Assembly (NCBI RefSeq): GCF_042477335.2
Contig: NC_091263.1
Span: forward strand, 72,100,501 to 72,164,500
Direction: 5' to 3'
DNA length: 64,000 nucleotides
Origin: Ovis canadensis
Taxonomy: Eukaryota > Chordata > Mammalia > Artiodactyla > Bovidae
Made by a program: the position numbers and the translations under genes. Below, piece by piece: positions 1-62,092 of this stretch (within the stretch, counting starts at the first letter, position 1; every line of letters begins with the position of its first letter). The notes below the pieces were generated by a model. The model was not told the DNA's origin. It was given only the letters and a program-made list of their open reading frames with translations, and made no database searches.

Positions 1-1796
1 AAGAGAAGGGGTTGCGACGAGGACGCTTCAGGGCACGTCAGTTTCCTCTGTCAACATTAACACCTAGACTATCACCCAGAATGCAGTGGTTTTCAGAAGC
101 TGTCTTAATGTATTTGCCTGTTTATCCCTACACTAAATGTCCCCAAGACAGTTATGTGTTTTGAGTTATGACGTCCGTATCTGATTTCAGTGCCTTTAGA
201 CCATGAAAGTTTTCTACCTTGCTTTATGTTGCTGGGTATGTTCCAGTGTTTCCTACTTTAGAGTCTATGGGAACTTAAGTAGAATTTATACCCTGCTGTT
301 GTGTGAAAACTGTATATCTAAATCCTAAGTACGTTGAATCGGTTCATAGTGCTCTTCATGTCTACTGTATCCTTCTACTTTTTCCAATCTATTAATTCTG
401 CTAATTTTTGAGTTTCATATTGAAACTCCAACTAAAATCTTAATTCCTCTACTTAAAAAATAACTAATCTATAGTAGAACTGTATGTAAGTTTGTTCTGT
501 ATTTTTCAGATCTCCTGTAAATGTGCTGTCATACTTTTATAGTTTAGAAGAAAGCGTCACAGCGTACTTGTTAACAAGCAGCTTTCGGCTCCCTCCTGCA
601 CAGTCCGCCTCTGCAAGCCTCCTGCCGTGGGAATCCCACCTTTAGGTTCCTGCTGCAGATCTGCTAGAGATATGAGGCAAGCTGCACATGTGGTTTTGGA
701 TGTTCCTGAAGCCACATTAAAAGTTCTCAGAAGATGAAATCAATTCTAATAACATATTTATCTAACACAATATGTCAAAAATATGATGACTGCAACATGT
801 AATCAAAATAAATGATCAGTAAGAACCGTGACATTCTCTTTCCATCCTGAGTCTTTGAAATGCAGCGTGTGCTTTCACTTCCAGCCCATCTCAGCCTCGA
901 GTTGTCACATTTCAAGTGCTCAACAGGCATCTGTGACTCACAGCTACCGTGTTGGAACACAAGGCTTTGGACCTCTAATTGTAGCTCATGAAGGCTGCAC
1001 TTAGTTAAGGCAACATAAGATGTGAATGACTGTGGGGCTTTCCGAGGCCCAGAGGGCATGTTTGGTATGCGGACTTCAGAGCGACTTCTCTCGGCTGTTT
1101 CATGAGGGTCTTCAACTGCTTACATCGTGGTTCTCAGCTGTGTTCCAAATTTGAAAGATTATCAGACAGAAGGGTACCAGAAAAAAGATGCATTACTGCA
1201 ATTTTACAGGGACAAAATTTTTCTATTACCTACTGCCTGGATAAGTCAATGCACATTTAAAAAATACAGTATAAAAAGGTTTTCAAGAAATACAGACATG
1301 GGACCGCATACATTCTGTGTACTTAGGCACCCAACAGTGACATTCAGAGTACGAACAGGGGACCAAACTGACAGAATGGCCTCAGCACTCGGCACAGTCA
1401 TTTGTCTCAGCCCAGAGGGCCTTAAAACCCTGAGGCTGCTTTGGTCTTTGGTGTGGGGAGTGTAGGCTGAAGTCACAGGCATCTGAGTTTCCCGGCTGCT
1501 TGCTGAGACCCTTGAAAGAAGTCAGCAGCCCCTCAGCTTCCCTCGCTCCCCTACTCCAAGCTGGTGAAGCTGCATCACAACCACACTGACGCTTTTGCCC
1601 CTTCCATTAGACTGAACGTATCTCACAGACAAGAAGGAGTGAGGCCTCTTAAATATCCTTGGCAGGCACTCTAATGTTTATTGAATTAGCTAATCAATTA
1701 GAAAAGTTGAAATGCTACCAAAACGTAAGAAAAAACAGTGCAGTGCATCCCTCCAGGAGAAACACAAGTGTTCTCTGTATCTTGCTTAGATAACAC
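1..1796. other. No gene recognised
   Basis: AT-rich sequence with only short chance frames. It is probably intronic to C3orf20, because that gene continues past the left edge. Confidence 0.5.
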
Positions 1797-1915
1797 TGCT
1801 GCTGCTGCTGCTGCTGCTGCTAAGTCGCTTCAGTCGTGTGCGACTCTGTGACCCCATAGACGGCAGCCTACCAGGCCCCCCTGTCCCTGGGATTCTCCAG
1901 AACACTGGTCTCCAA
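1797..1915 (-). mobile_element. Bov-tA SINE fragment with (GCT)n tract
   Basis: A GCT microsatellite (about 1797-1820) runs into AAGTCGCTTCAGTCG, the characteristic reversed 3' end of a Bov-tA SINE. Truncated. Confidence 0.85.
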
Positions 1916-1975
1916 CAAATGTCTGCCTCGCCTGTGCCCACAGAAAGGGAAACTGAGACACTTCTGAGAGTGAAA

Positions 1976-2171
1976 CTAAAGTGAAAGTTGCTCAGTCGTG
2001 TCTGACTCTTTGCGACCCCATGGACTATAGAGACCATGGAATTCTCCAGGCCAGAATACTAGAGTGAGTAGCCATTCCCTTCTTGAGGGGATCTTCCAAA
2101 CCCAGGGCTCGAACCTAGGTTTCCTGCGCTGCAGGTGCATTCTTTACCAGCTGAGCCACAGGGGAAACCCA
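1976..2171 (-). mobile_element. Bov-tA SINE, nearly full length
   Basis: Reversed Bov-tA from TTGCTCAGTCGTGTCTGACT to the tRNA-like end at GAGCCACAGGGGAAACC. It is flanked by a 9-bp target-site duplication, AGAGTGAAA, at 1967-1975 and 2172-2180. Confidence 0.9.
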
Positions 2172-2189
2172 AGAGTGAAAGGGATGGGA

Positions 2190-32267
<30,078 letters not shown>

Positions 32268-33002
32268 CTTTTAAAAGTTTTATTGAGATACAATTCACAT
32301 ACCATACAATTCACTCTCTTCAAAGTGCACAATGGTTTTTAGTACAGGTGCAGTTGTGCAACAATCACCACTAATTTCAGAAAATTTTCATCACCCCTGA
32401 AAGAAACCCATTAGCACTCACTCCATTCCTCCTCCCCCCAGGCAACCACTAATCTGCCATCTGTGTCTACATATCTGCCTGTTCCAGACATTTCACATGG
32501 AGGGACTCGTACACTATGCAGCCTTTTGTTAACTTGCTCCTTTCATTCACAATTATGTTTCTGAGGTTCCTCCATGTTATGGGAAGTGTCAGTCCTTCAC
32601 TCACGTATCTCATTACACAGAGAGACCACAATTTGTTGATCCATGCAGTGTTTGACAACACTTTTGTTGTTCCCACTTCTGGCTGTTACGAACAGTGCTC
32701 CTGGGAACATTCAGGTGCAAGTTGTTGTGTGGATGGAGGCTTTCACTCTCTTGGGTTGGGAGCCAGGAATGGAACTGCTGGGTCACGTGGTAACTCAATG
32801 TTTAACATTTTCAGGAACTACCAGGCTGCTTCCCAAAGTGGCTGCACCATTCTACAGTTCTTTTTGCAAAACCAGTATTGCATGAGGGTTTCAATTTCTC
32901 CATGTCCTTGTCAACACTTGTTATTATATTGTTTTAATTCTACCGACATCCTAGAGGGTATGAAGTGCTATCTTATTGTGGTTTTCATTTGTAATTCTCT
33001 AG
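32268..33002 (-). mobile_element. Antisense L1 3' UTR
   Basis: Starts TTTATTGAGATACAATTCAC and carries GTGCACAATGGTTTTTAGTA, a reversed L1 3' region. Continues after a BovB at about 33495-33590. Confidence 0.85.
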
Positions 33003-33493
33003 ATAGCATATTAAAAAGCAGAGACATTACTTTGCCAACAAAGGTCCATCTAGTCAAGGCTCTGGTTTTTCCAGTGGTCATGTATGGATGTGAGAGTTGG
33101 ACTGTGAAGAAAGCTGAGCGCCGAAGAATTGATGCTTTTGAACTGTGGTGTTGGAGAAGACTCTTGAGAGTCCCTTGGAAAGCAGGGAGATCCAACCAGT
33201 CCATCCTACAGAAGATCAGTCCTGGGTGTTCACTGGAAGGACTGATGCTGAAGCTGAAACCCCAATACTTTGGCCATCTCATGTGAAGAGACTCATTGGG
33301 AAAGACCCTGATGCTGGAAGGAATTGGGGGCAGAAGGGGACAACAGAGGATGAGATGGCTGAATGGCATCACCAACTCAATGGACATGAGTCTGGGTAAA
33401 CTCTGGGAGTTGGTAATGGAGAGGGAGGCCTGGCGTGCTGCGATTCATGGGGTTGCAAAGAGTCGGACACGACTGAGCGACTGAACTGAACTG
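33003..33493 (+). mobile_element. BovB LINE 3' fragment
   Basis: Plus-strand BovB end from AGATAGCATATTAAAAAGCA to ACTGAGCGACTGAACTGAAC, with the CESWTVKKAERRRIDAFELW coding remnant. Confidence 0.95.
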
Positions 33494-33599
33494 AAGTGAC
33501 TAATGATGCTGAGCACCTTTTTGTGTGTTTATTGGCCACTTTTATATCTTCTTTGGGGAAAAGCCTTCTCAGATTGAAAAACTTTCTTTTTTTTTTTTT

Positions 33600-36500
33600 A
33601 AGAAATGTCATTTTAAATTAAATGCACAAATAACTTCCATTTGTTACCATATATTTCTCTCTTCAGAATTCAGCTGGAGGGGACCACGTGACTCCGTTCT
33701 GGCCTGTGAAAGGCATGTGGAGCTGCTGGGTAGGGCTCCTGCTGACATCATGGTGCCCCCACACCAGCGCTTAACCACCTGCCTCCAAACCTGTCTCACA
33801 TAAGGGAATGAACCCCTGATCTCTTTAAGCCCCTTTACTCAGATCTCTATTCCTGCAGCCAAATGTGACTCCTGCCAGCCAGCCAGCTGCACGGGAAGAG
33901 CATCATTCCCTCCTTCCCACGTATCTTATTTTCACCGTCATTTGTTCATTTTTCCATCACCGAGACGGTCCTTGCCCTCAACATTCATTACGCAGAACAG
34001 ACTTGCAAAATCTGTATCATAAGGGTCATACCACAAAAAAACAAAACCAGACAAAGGCCATGAAAACCCAAAGACAGAAGTCTAAAGGAAGCTGCCCTGA
34101 AGCTTGTCATAGAAGACGAGTAAGAAGCCACCAGACAGGCAGGGAAGCGAAGGCTCTCTTGGTAAAGAAGAGTTATGTACAAAGGAACAGAGACATTTAA
34201 AGCACAGAGGTTCAGGGAACCACAAGACACCTCAGGATGGTTAGGGCTTGGGGCTCTATGGGGGTGCAGCAGACAAAGCTGAAAATGTATCTAGAATTAG
34301 ATCTTGAAGGGCCTTAGATGCTGTGCCAAAGAATTTGTATGTTATATATCATCCTTAGTACAAGTACTCAAATGTGTCGTCTTTGACTGCTAGTTGCATC
34401 CCATGTGGTCTCTGCAAACCATGGCAGGCACCATATCTTCTTCCCCTTTTCCAGTCTCCATGACTCTCCGTAAGACACCAAGTAAGCTGCCACATGACAG
34501 AAGGTGAAAAATATTTATGGCATCAAAGTCCAACAGATAGCCTAAGAGACCCACACAGACAGCTGTACACAAAGCTGCAATGAATGATTCCCACAAAGAA
34601 ACGAAAAGAGCATGGAAGAAGTTTATAACAGATATGGAAAATGACCGTCCTCATTCCAGCATCTTCGAAGTTTTGCTGCCCGTCTCCTCTGTCCCAGGCC
34701 AGGGGAAGGACAGCGACGAGGGGCACATACATGGCAAATCAGAGTGCGCTCTGCCAGGTAGAAGGCGAACCCAGAAAAGGCAGTGTCACCGGGTAGCTAA
34801 CAGCACAGTCCCCATGACCTCAAGCCTGGAACTTGTGGACTCTAGATCCTGCTTCCCAGGGCAAGGATTAAATGAGGTCGTATGTGTTAAGGGCTGGCAC
34901 AATGTCAGTAGAAAAAGACGATTACTTGAAGCGGTTGAAGGCTGTATGATGGAAATGACAGAAACTGGCCCGCAAGTCGAGGCTGACTAGTGAGCAGGAC
35001 AGGAGGAGCACTGCAAGTGATGGGAACAGCCCTGGCTCAGGCTGGAGGCTCTAAGAACCTGGCAGATTTGGGGAACCACATGTAGCTCAAGGATGCCACA
35101 GGTTATCGGCAGGGTTGGGGGTGAGCAGCAGCCTGCTGAGAGGAGCTGGTATAAACCGCTGAACGTGGACTTCATCTTGCATGTGGTGGGAAACCACGGA
35201 AGGACTGCAAGCAGAAGCGGCACCTGTACAGAGGGCGCTCCTCCCAGGGGGGCCGGCAGCGTGGTGGGGAGGAATGAGACATGTAACTGCAGTGTGACTG
35301 GCCGAGGAGGAGAGCTGTACCCGGTGCATCCCGACTTCTGCATAAAAAAGCAACTCCCAGCCCCTGCACCTCAAAGAGTACTTCAGAAAGCACAGACCCA
35401 GTGAACCCCCAGGGGTATACCATGGAGCCGCAGAACAAGGATGAAAAGTGGGAAAGTCCTGAACAGGCTCTGGGGAAACCAAGGGCACCTGACCAAGAAG
35501 GAAGCTGAGGGGGATGTTCAGGCATGGATATGAAAAAAGAGAAAAGGGCGTATTTCCCTCTAGTTAGTGCCAGTGACTCAAGAATATGTTTTGGGGTAGA
35601 AGTTGTATCCAGCTGTATATTTAAAGCCAAAACTAAACTCAGGCCCCTCAGGTGACCTGGTTCCAGCTTTCTTTGCTCTTTTCTCTAGTTTCTGCCTCTC
35701 TTTAGTTTTAACCAGAATGCTTTTGATAAGGATGGCAAGCAGTCCAGATGTAACCGTGTGACCACCATCTGAGAGTAAATGCAGCTTCAGGCTAGGACAT
35801 GCAAGAGGAAAGAGGCAGAAGTGGAAACAGGAACATTAACAGACGCTGTCCTCTCCATTCAATACAGAAAGAACATTCTGGTCAGATGTATGAACCCTCT
35901 AGCAGACAAAAGGAAGAGGGGCTGAGCTATGGAGAGAAGTGGATGGAGAGGAAGCAGACTGGGGCCGCAGGCACATTTCACGCGTAGCCGCCTGCTGCCC
36001 GGCAAGGCTGACTTGTGAGACTGGGACCCTGCAGTCACCACTTGCCATCGAGTGGAGTTCACTTGAAAACCACCTCCATCCCCCACCAGCGGTATCTACT
36101 GGGGCACCAAAGGGCCCGTGAAAATGAGTCTCCCAGAAAGACTCATCCAGAGACATAAAAATGATCAACCCTTTGACCCAGTGATTTCAGTTGCCCGAGA
36201 CAACAGTTTTAAAAGGAGGGACGGCAGCTGTATACATGCAGTTAAGCTAAACAAAAAGATGCCTATAGCCACTTCATTCCCCACAGTGAAATACTGCAGA
36301 CAGCCAACAACTGAGGAAGTGTTAATTACAACGTAGGTTCATTTGAACCATTAGCCAGCAAGGAAATAACTGAGTTCGGTTCTGAGAAACAGTGTTAGTA
36401 CACATATGTGGATGGCAGGCCTACATGATGACACATCCCATAGATGTATGGTGATCATAATGGGAAGCAGAGACACAGGTCTTTCTGTTTGAAGGTAAAG

Positions 36501-38030
36501 AGGACACTTCAGGAGAGAAAACAGCAAACAAGGGTCCCTGCAAAGATGGCAGCACATTCATTCTCAGACGGGCTTGTGACCTAGGAGACTGGGGGGAGCA
36601 GGGCCCACTCGTGCTTCCTGGTTTCCATATCAACCCTCAACAACTGGGACTGTCTGTGAGAGAAGAATGGTGTGGGGAGTGAGGGGTCAGGAGCTATGTC
36701 CATGTTCAAGCTCAGGGAATATGACTGGATAGAAGCAGAACTCGTCATACCCCAGAAAAAGAGTTACAATCAGGCAAAACCACCACTGAGCCTGTGAGCT
36801 TAGGACTGGAGAGAGCGTGGCGGTTAGAAACGTAGTGGGGATGATGCTGTTTGAACGGACGGTAGAAAAAAATACTGGTGGACACTCCTGTCACTGGAGA
36901 GATGGACACTTACTGGGCAGTTATACAAACACCTGAGATTTACTGAGAAACAGTACCAAAATGTCAACACTAGGTCTGGGTGACAGGTTTTCACGAAACA
37001 CCCTGCTTGGTCTGACTGTCCTGGTTTCCCAGTCTTCCTAGACAAGAAGCTACACCATCCCATCGTTCTCCCCACTCTGCCCACGCACTTGCTCCATGTG
37101 TGTTAAGCTAACGTCTGGACCCACAGCAGCAAACACCTCGCCACCAGCCAGCCAGCAGGGCAGGTGCCAGGACCAGGGGAGTTCCGTTCCCTCTCAAGGT
37201 TTTCAGCAGGCTGACCGAGTCACTGGCCACCACTTACTTACCTTAGCCATATAGTTTCTTACAGGAACTGCTTGACATATAACTGACTTAGTTCGATTTA
37301 CTGGCTGAAAAGAAATTGAACACATATGGCGTGGCTGCTCTGTGTCGTATTAACTGTAGAGACCAGTACCCTCGCCCATTCCAGATTCTGAATTCTACTG
37401 CCTCAGCTGTATGTCACAACAAGGGCAGCTGAGAGCCAGCTCCCAGGCTGCACTACGGCTTTAAGAGGAGATAAATTATCCCACAAGTCTTTGGCAAATG
37501 CACAGCTAAACATAGCAGGAATCTCATGTATATGGATTTAAAGTTTCTCCTTTGGGACTTTTGCAAGCAAACAAAAGGATTTATTAAGCCAATTCAAACG
37601 AACTGTATTAAAACACACAAAGGCCTGGAGAAAAGATTACAATGAAAACAAATAATTCGAAGCAATTTCTAATCCAAGACATTTTGCTTAGCTCCACAAC
37701 GCCATGAACGAGGTGTGGTCATGCTTTCCAACCGGAGGTTTCAGCACTGGTGGCTCCCAAGTCAAACACAGCCACAGGAGTAGCGTGAGTGCTTAATGCA
37801 GAGCTGGAAGAGGTCTGTTTGCCGATCACTTAGTTACTAACAGGAGAATTATATGTAGTTAAACCACAAAACGTGTAAAAACAGGTCAGAGCTGTGCTGT
37901 GCATTCACTAGCACTAGACATGTGTCTTTTGAGCACCTGAGTGTGGGATAGTATGACCAAGGAACTACCTTTAAAGTTTATGAAATGTAAAGCTTGATAA
38001 TCAGTTTCGTTACTGGCCAGCTCTTAAATG
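33600..38030. other. Intergenic / upstream DNA, little recognised
   Basis: No gene is supported. A MIR-like remnant lies at about 34780-34910. Several open frames of 60-150 codons on both strands have no other support. Confidence 0.45.
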
Positions 38031-38032
38031 TT

Positions 38033-38618
38033 TTTAAGTGTGTTTGGATCAACTCAGGTATGTGAATCTACTTTTTCAAATGTATATTTTGTGAAATCCG
38101 AATAGAGACTGAGTATTCCTGATGAAAACTGAACATCTGAATCAAGGTGTGCTAGCAGTGGGCACACGGTGGGTTTTGAGGACCTGGTGAGAAAAGAGAT
38201 GCAAAGCGTCCCACTGAACTTTCTGTATATTGATGGAGCGGTGAAATATTTTGGATATTCTGGGTTAAATGGAGCTGACTCTTTGAACCTGGGTGTGACC
38301 TGGGAGGGCCTACGTGTGCGTGGGCCGTTCACTAACACTACAGCACTACCTGTCCCACCGCCGGCTGAATATGTGGATATGAACGCACGTACAGAGGGCC
38401 GACTGCGGAACTCGAGCATCTACACTCTGGTGGATCCCCCCCCAGACACAGAGCGATGGCTTTATACCACAGAAAGAATTCGCTCTTTAAATGTGGCTCC
38501 TAGAAATCAAACTGACACACAGGGCTTACACCTCACTTCTGCTGGGCAGTGCTGTTTCAGAGCATGGGTCTGCTGTCTAAGAACGCCAGTGCCATCTGCT
38601 GGACACACTCCTACGTAA
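38033..38618 (+). other. Unassigned 195-codon open frame without a clear start
   Basis: Open from a stop at 38030-38032 to a TAA just after 38615. The translation has protein-like composition (LNFLYIDGAVKYFGYSG, then a Pro-rich NTTALPVPPP and DPPPDTERWLY) and the DNA keeps several CpGs. The opposite strand is also open for 121 codons (38054-38419). No intron, repeat family or homolog was recognised. It could be a retrocopy fragment, a viral or foreign fossil, or chance. Confidence 0.35.
38586..38602 (-). promoter_or_regulatory. CTCF-like motif
   Basis: The minus strand reads CCAGCAGATGGCACTGG, a good match to the CTCF core CCASYAGRKGGC. It lies between the two genes. Confidence 0.6.
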
Positions 38619-38904
38619 CACGCCCAAGAGAAACGGTAAGATTGAACTGTGTTAACGCTCAAGGACTCTGGATCTGAAATGGAACAGGATGTCAACAACT
38701 AGGCACTCAACTTATTTGTATGCTGTGGAAGGGGAATTCGAACGAGGCTTATAGGTTTTTAAATCCTAGAGAAAATCCAACTTACAGTTATTAGCTGCAT
38801 GACCATGAGCCAATGTGCACGGACTGGTCTGCTTTCCACCATGGGTGCCCTGGGTAAGGACAAGAGGTTATTTGGGTGCCCTTCCCACGACCACTGCCTC
38901 CCAT

Positions 38905-39100
38905 AAAAGTGAAAGTGTTACCTGCTCAGTCGTGTCTCTTTGTGACCCCATGGACTGTAGCCCGCCAGGGTCCTCTGTCCATGGAATTCCCCAGGCAAGA
39001 GTACGGAGTGGGTTACCATGCCCTCCTCCAGGGGATCTTCCTGACCCAGGGATCCAGCCCGCGTCTCCTGCACTGCAGAGCCACCAGGGAAGCCCGCTGC
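38905..39100 (-). mobile_element. Bov-tA SINE
   Basis: Reversed Bov-tA from GTGAAAGTGTTACCTGCTCA to the tRNA-like GAGCCACCAGGGAAGCCC end. Confidence 0.9.
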
Positions 39101-39339
39101 CCCGTGCTCATAGGCTCACTGCTGCCCGGCCACCCCCTCCACAGCCCGCCTCTCCAGTCCCTGCTGCACTACCTCCTGCCCCGCCCTCTGCCCTACACAC
39201 GCTCTTCCCATCTCCCTCATATTTGCCTAGATACCTTCTTCTCTTTTCTTGTTTTCCCTTATGACCCTAACAATTCTGTTCTTCCTTTCAGTACTCCAAT
39301 TTCTGTCTCCTCTCCATTTGTCCTACAAGCTGTTTCAGC

Positions 39340-39860
39340 TGGTTTTACAGAAATGTTGAAGTCTTTGGTCCACTTTGAGATGGTTTTGTACATGGCGTGA
39401 GTTAAGTGTCCAAGTCCATTCTTTTGGAGGTGGAGAGTCGACTGTCTCAGAATCATGTTGAGATCTATTCTTTCCCACCACTGTCAAAAATCAAGTGACC
39501 ACAGATGTATGGGGTTTATTTCTGGACTCTCAATTGTTTCATTGTTTATTAATACATCAGAACCACACTGTTTCAATCCTGGTATCTTTGTAGTAAGTCT
39601 TGAAATAAAGAAGTAAGTCCCCCAACTCTGTCCTTTTTCCTTTTTCAAAATTGTTTTAGATATTCCGGGTCTCTTGTAATTCCATACAAATTTTAGTTTG
39701 ACAATTTCCGCAAAAAAGGAAGCTGGGTCAGTTGGTTTTCATGAATTATTTTTGCTAGGAGAGGTATTTGCCTGATCAGGCTGACAAAATGACCTTTTGT
39801 AGGTCTTGCAACTCTGCCCTTGATCTGGACTTCAGAGGTTAAGTTTGTAAGGATTTGGGA
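39340..39860 (-). mobile_element. Antisense L1 ORF2 fragment
   Basis: TTGAAGTCTTTGGTCCACTT and TGTCAAAAATCAAGTGACCA are reversed L1 ORF2 sequence. About 0.5 kb. Confidence 0.8.
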
Positions 39861-39869
39861 TTTTAATAC

Positions 39870-40752
39870 TGCTCAATACTGGGGTTAAACACAGAGAGCA
39901 GAGGGTGCTGGAGAAAGTGTGAGTCCGGAACACGCACCTAAACCATCTGCCACTTGGATACCACATGACGAGTCACTGACCCTGTGCTCCAGCTTGCAAT
40001 CTGTAATGCGAACGGGGCCCAAGCATCAATACTGCCGTGCTGTGGAGCGGAGACCACGGGCTCCTGCGGGCCCTTGGAAGATCTGCTCCAGTGCCTTCTT
40101 ACAGGACTCACTGGCGAGGGAGGAAGCTCTAACAGCCCGGTGGGCCTGGTGGCCAACTTCTACTGCTTGTCTGCAGCTGTGACGAGGACATTGGGAGAGG
40201 ACACAGATGGTACCCAGGCACAGGAGGTCCTTCTGGAGCACTGGTAACCCACCTGTTGTTAGCAAAGACAAAGGGATCTAGCAGCCCCTCACTCCAGCCC
40301 AAGTCCATCCCACTCAGGCTGGGATGAGTCGGCTCCCAAGTGAGATGAGGGCCTAGATCCGCAGCACCGGAAGAGCAGGCGGAGCTGAAAAACTGACTGA
40401 TGGCTAAGAAGCATATCACTCGCTGACGAGGCCCAGCAGCCTCCACATGTGCCCGTCACTCAATAAACGCTTACTGAATGCCTACTCTGCAAGTGACATC
40501 AACATCTTCTTTTCTGGACTACAAAGTCCTCCCTGGTCTTCCTGATCATTTCAAATGATACCCTAAATTCTCCACCAGTGTCAGGGTCCTCCTGGAGACC
40601 AGATCATTTCGTACCCCAATGTCCCCTTCTGTGCTACCGTTTGAAAGGCTGAAATTCTTCCTAACAGATGCTCCATCAACTGACTTGGAAGCTGAATGCT
40701 TGGAACAAAGACATCTGTCAGCCAGCACTGGCAAAAGGAGAGAAACGGAGCC
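39870..40752. other. Between L1 and CCDC174 end, nothing recognised
   Basis: Moderately GC-rich, single-copy-looking. It may include the C3orf20 promoter, because in human the two genes lie close together, but no start site can be read. Confidence 0.35.
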
Positions 40753-41107
40753 TTTAATCTGAGTAAGTCATCGGAGTGGGCATGAGAGACAGGATTACAG
40801 ATTCCTTAGGATCACAGATTCCTTAGTATCAAATATTACAGAATATGTCTACTCTATCTCAGCTCACGTATAAATCCAGATGAACTGGTGTCTCCATACC
40901 GATCAGAATGAAATGAATAGCTAAGTGGCCAGAGTTCCCACAGTACCATTCACTTTCTTCCCTGCTGACAAATCCAGCCTGAGGTCTGGGTCTTCAGGGA
41001 AAGGACAGGAAGAGAAAGCTACAATTCAGTCCCTAAAGTTATTTTCTCCACTGTGGGAGAGGAAGGCACCATTAACAGTACAGACCCAAGTTACAGTGTT
41101 TTTAACT
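40753..41107 (-). other. CCDC174: Probable CCDC174 3' UTR with ATTAAA signal
   Basis: Downstream of the stop codon no AATAAA was seen nearby, but ATTAAA occurs on the minus strand at 40753-40758. This would give a 3' UTR of roughly 370 bases. The true end cannot be fixed from sequence alone. Confidence 0.4.
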
Positions 41108-61153
<20,046 letters not shown>

Positions 61154-61214
61154 ATTCGCCCCGGAGTGGCCGGCGGTGTACGCCTCAAGGTGCCAGGCCG
61201 GCCTCTTACACCGC

Positions 61215-61260
61215 CTTCCGCTGGAACCGGAAGTCGACGCAGCAGAGCGTAGCTATTTAT
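61215..61260 (-). promoter_or_regulatory. CCDC174: CCDC174 core promoter: ETS-like sites and TATA-like box
   Basis: CCGGAAGT at 61227-61234 (plus strand) and CGGAAG at 61215-61220 (minus strand) match GABP/ETS cores. ATAAATAGC on the minus strand at 61251-61259 resembles a TATA box about 100 bases upstream of the start codon. Motif matches only; no transcription start was observed. Confidence 0.5.
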
Positions 61261-61269
61261 GGCTCGGGC

Positions 61270-61502
61270 GCCATCTTGAGAAGGTCAGTGTCGCGAGTAA
61301 TGTGTCCTTCACCATTTTGAGACGGTCAGAGGGTACCCAGAAGGGAAGCTAATTGCTAAGGCCATCTTGAAAAAGGCAGAAGGTAATAGGGCTAGTGTTT
61401 GGTGCCATCTTGAGAAGGTCTACATAAGCCCTGCAGGGCAATGCACGCCATCTTGAGTGGGGCGGATTGGGTGTGGCAAAGACGCCATCTTGGGAAGGGC
61501 GG
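61270..61502 (-). promoter_or_regulatory. CCDC174: Array of six YY1-type motifs upstream of CCDC174
   Basis: GCCATCTTG or a one- or two-base variant followed by a purine-rich GAAGGTC/GGGCGG tail begins at 61270, 61310 (CACCATTTTG), 61361, 61404, 61447 and 61484. Spacings are 40, 51, 43, 43 and 37. On the sense strand each reads CAAGATGGC, the YY1 core, and all six share the orientation of CCDC174. The conserved tail suggests the array grew by duplication of a unit of roughly 43 bases. Confidence 0.8.
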
Positions 61503-61754
61503 AGTGAACTGACATGATTATCTTCCTAGTGAAAAGAAAGAAACTTTAGTAGGCCTGAAAAGATCTAAACACCGTTTGAAGACCTGCCTGCCGTTCGCCA
61601 GGCACTGCTTGGTGCAAATCACAGGTTAATTTATTTAAAATCTTACAAGAGTCATATGAGCTAAAGATTAGCATATTAATTCTAGTAGAAATAAGAACAA
61701 TCATAATAGCTAATGTTGATACACTGCTTACTTTGTGTCACTTTACATATTTCA

Positions 61755-61880
61755 GCTGGAGAAGGAAATGACAACCCACTCCAATATTCTTGTCTGGAGA
61801 ATCCCAGGAACAGAGGAACTTGACAAGCTGCAGTCCCTGGGTCACAGAGTTAGACACTGCTGAGTGGCTAACACACACAC
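61755..61880 (+). mobile_element. Bov-tA SINE, headless
   Basis: GGAGAAGGAAATGACAACCC to a CACAGAGTTAGACACTGCTG end. Confidence 0.85.
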
Positions 61881-61909
61881 TTATTTCAGCTGGTAAGAAC
61901 AGGAACTCC

Positions 61910-62080
61910 AGATACCAACTTCCTCAGTTGATACCACTCCTTTACCACTTATCAGTTGTGTGACCTTAAGAAAGTTACTTACTTTCTCTGTGCTTCAGTT
62001 TCCAAATGGGAATAAAATAGTACTTACTACATGGGGCTCAGTGAAAATTAGATGAAGTAAATGAGCTAGTCTATAAAAAT
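61910..62080. repeat. MIR SINE remnant
   Basis: TTATCAGTTGTGTGACCTTA, CTTCAGTTTCCAAATGGGAA and GAAAATTAGATGAAGTAAAT in the MIR order. Confidence 0.8.
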
Positions 62081-62092
62081 ATTAATGACTGT

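Noticed and set aside
1797..2171. tRNA gene suggested by box-like sequences in the SINEs
   Set aside because: The tRNA-like heads belong to Bov-tA and CHR SINEs and do not form a complete cloverleaf.
32516..33286. 256-codon plus-strand frame with transposase-like look
   Set aside because: It is a chance fusion of antisense L1 sequence with the sense BovB RT remnant, not a gene.
34580..34990. 136-codon plus-strand frame
   Set aside because: Includes a MIR-like remnant and has no supporting features.
38815..39400. Overlapping 149- and 174-codon plus-strand frames
   Set aside because: Both run through a Bov-tA SINE; the Pro/Ser-rich text is translated SINE and low-complexity DNA.
61270..61502. 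CRISPR-like array because of regular spacing
   Set aside because: The repeats are short transcription-factor cores with variable 25-40 base spacing in a mammalian promoter; a CRISPR array is biologically excluded here.
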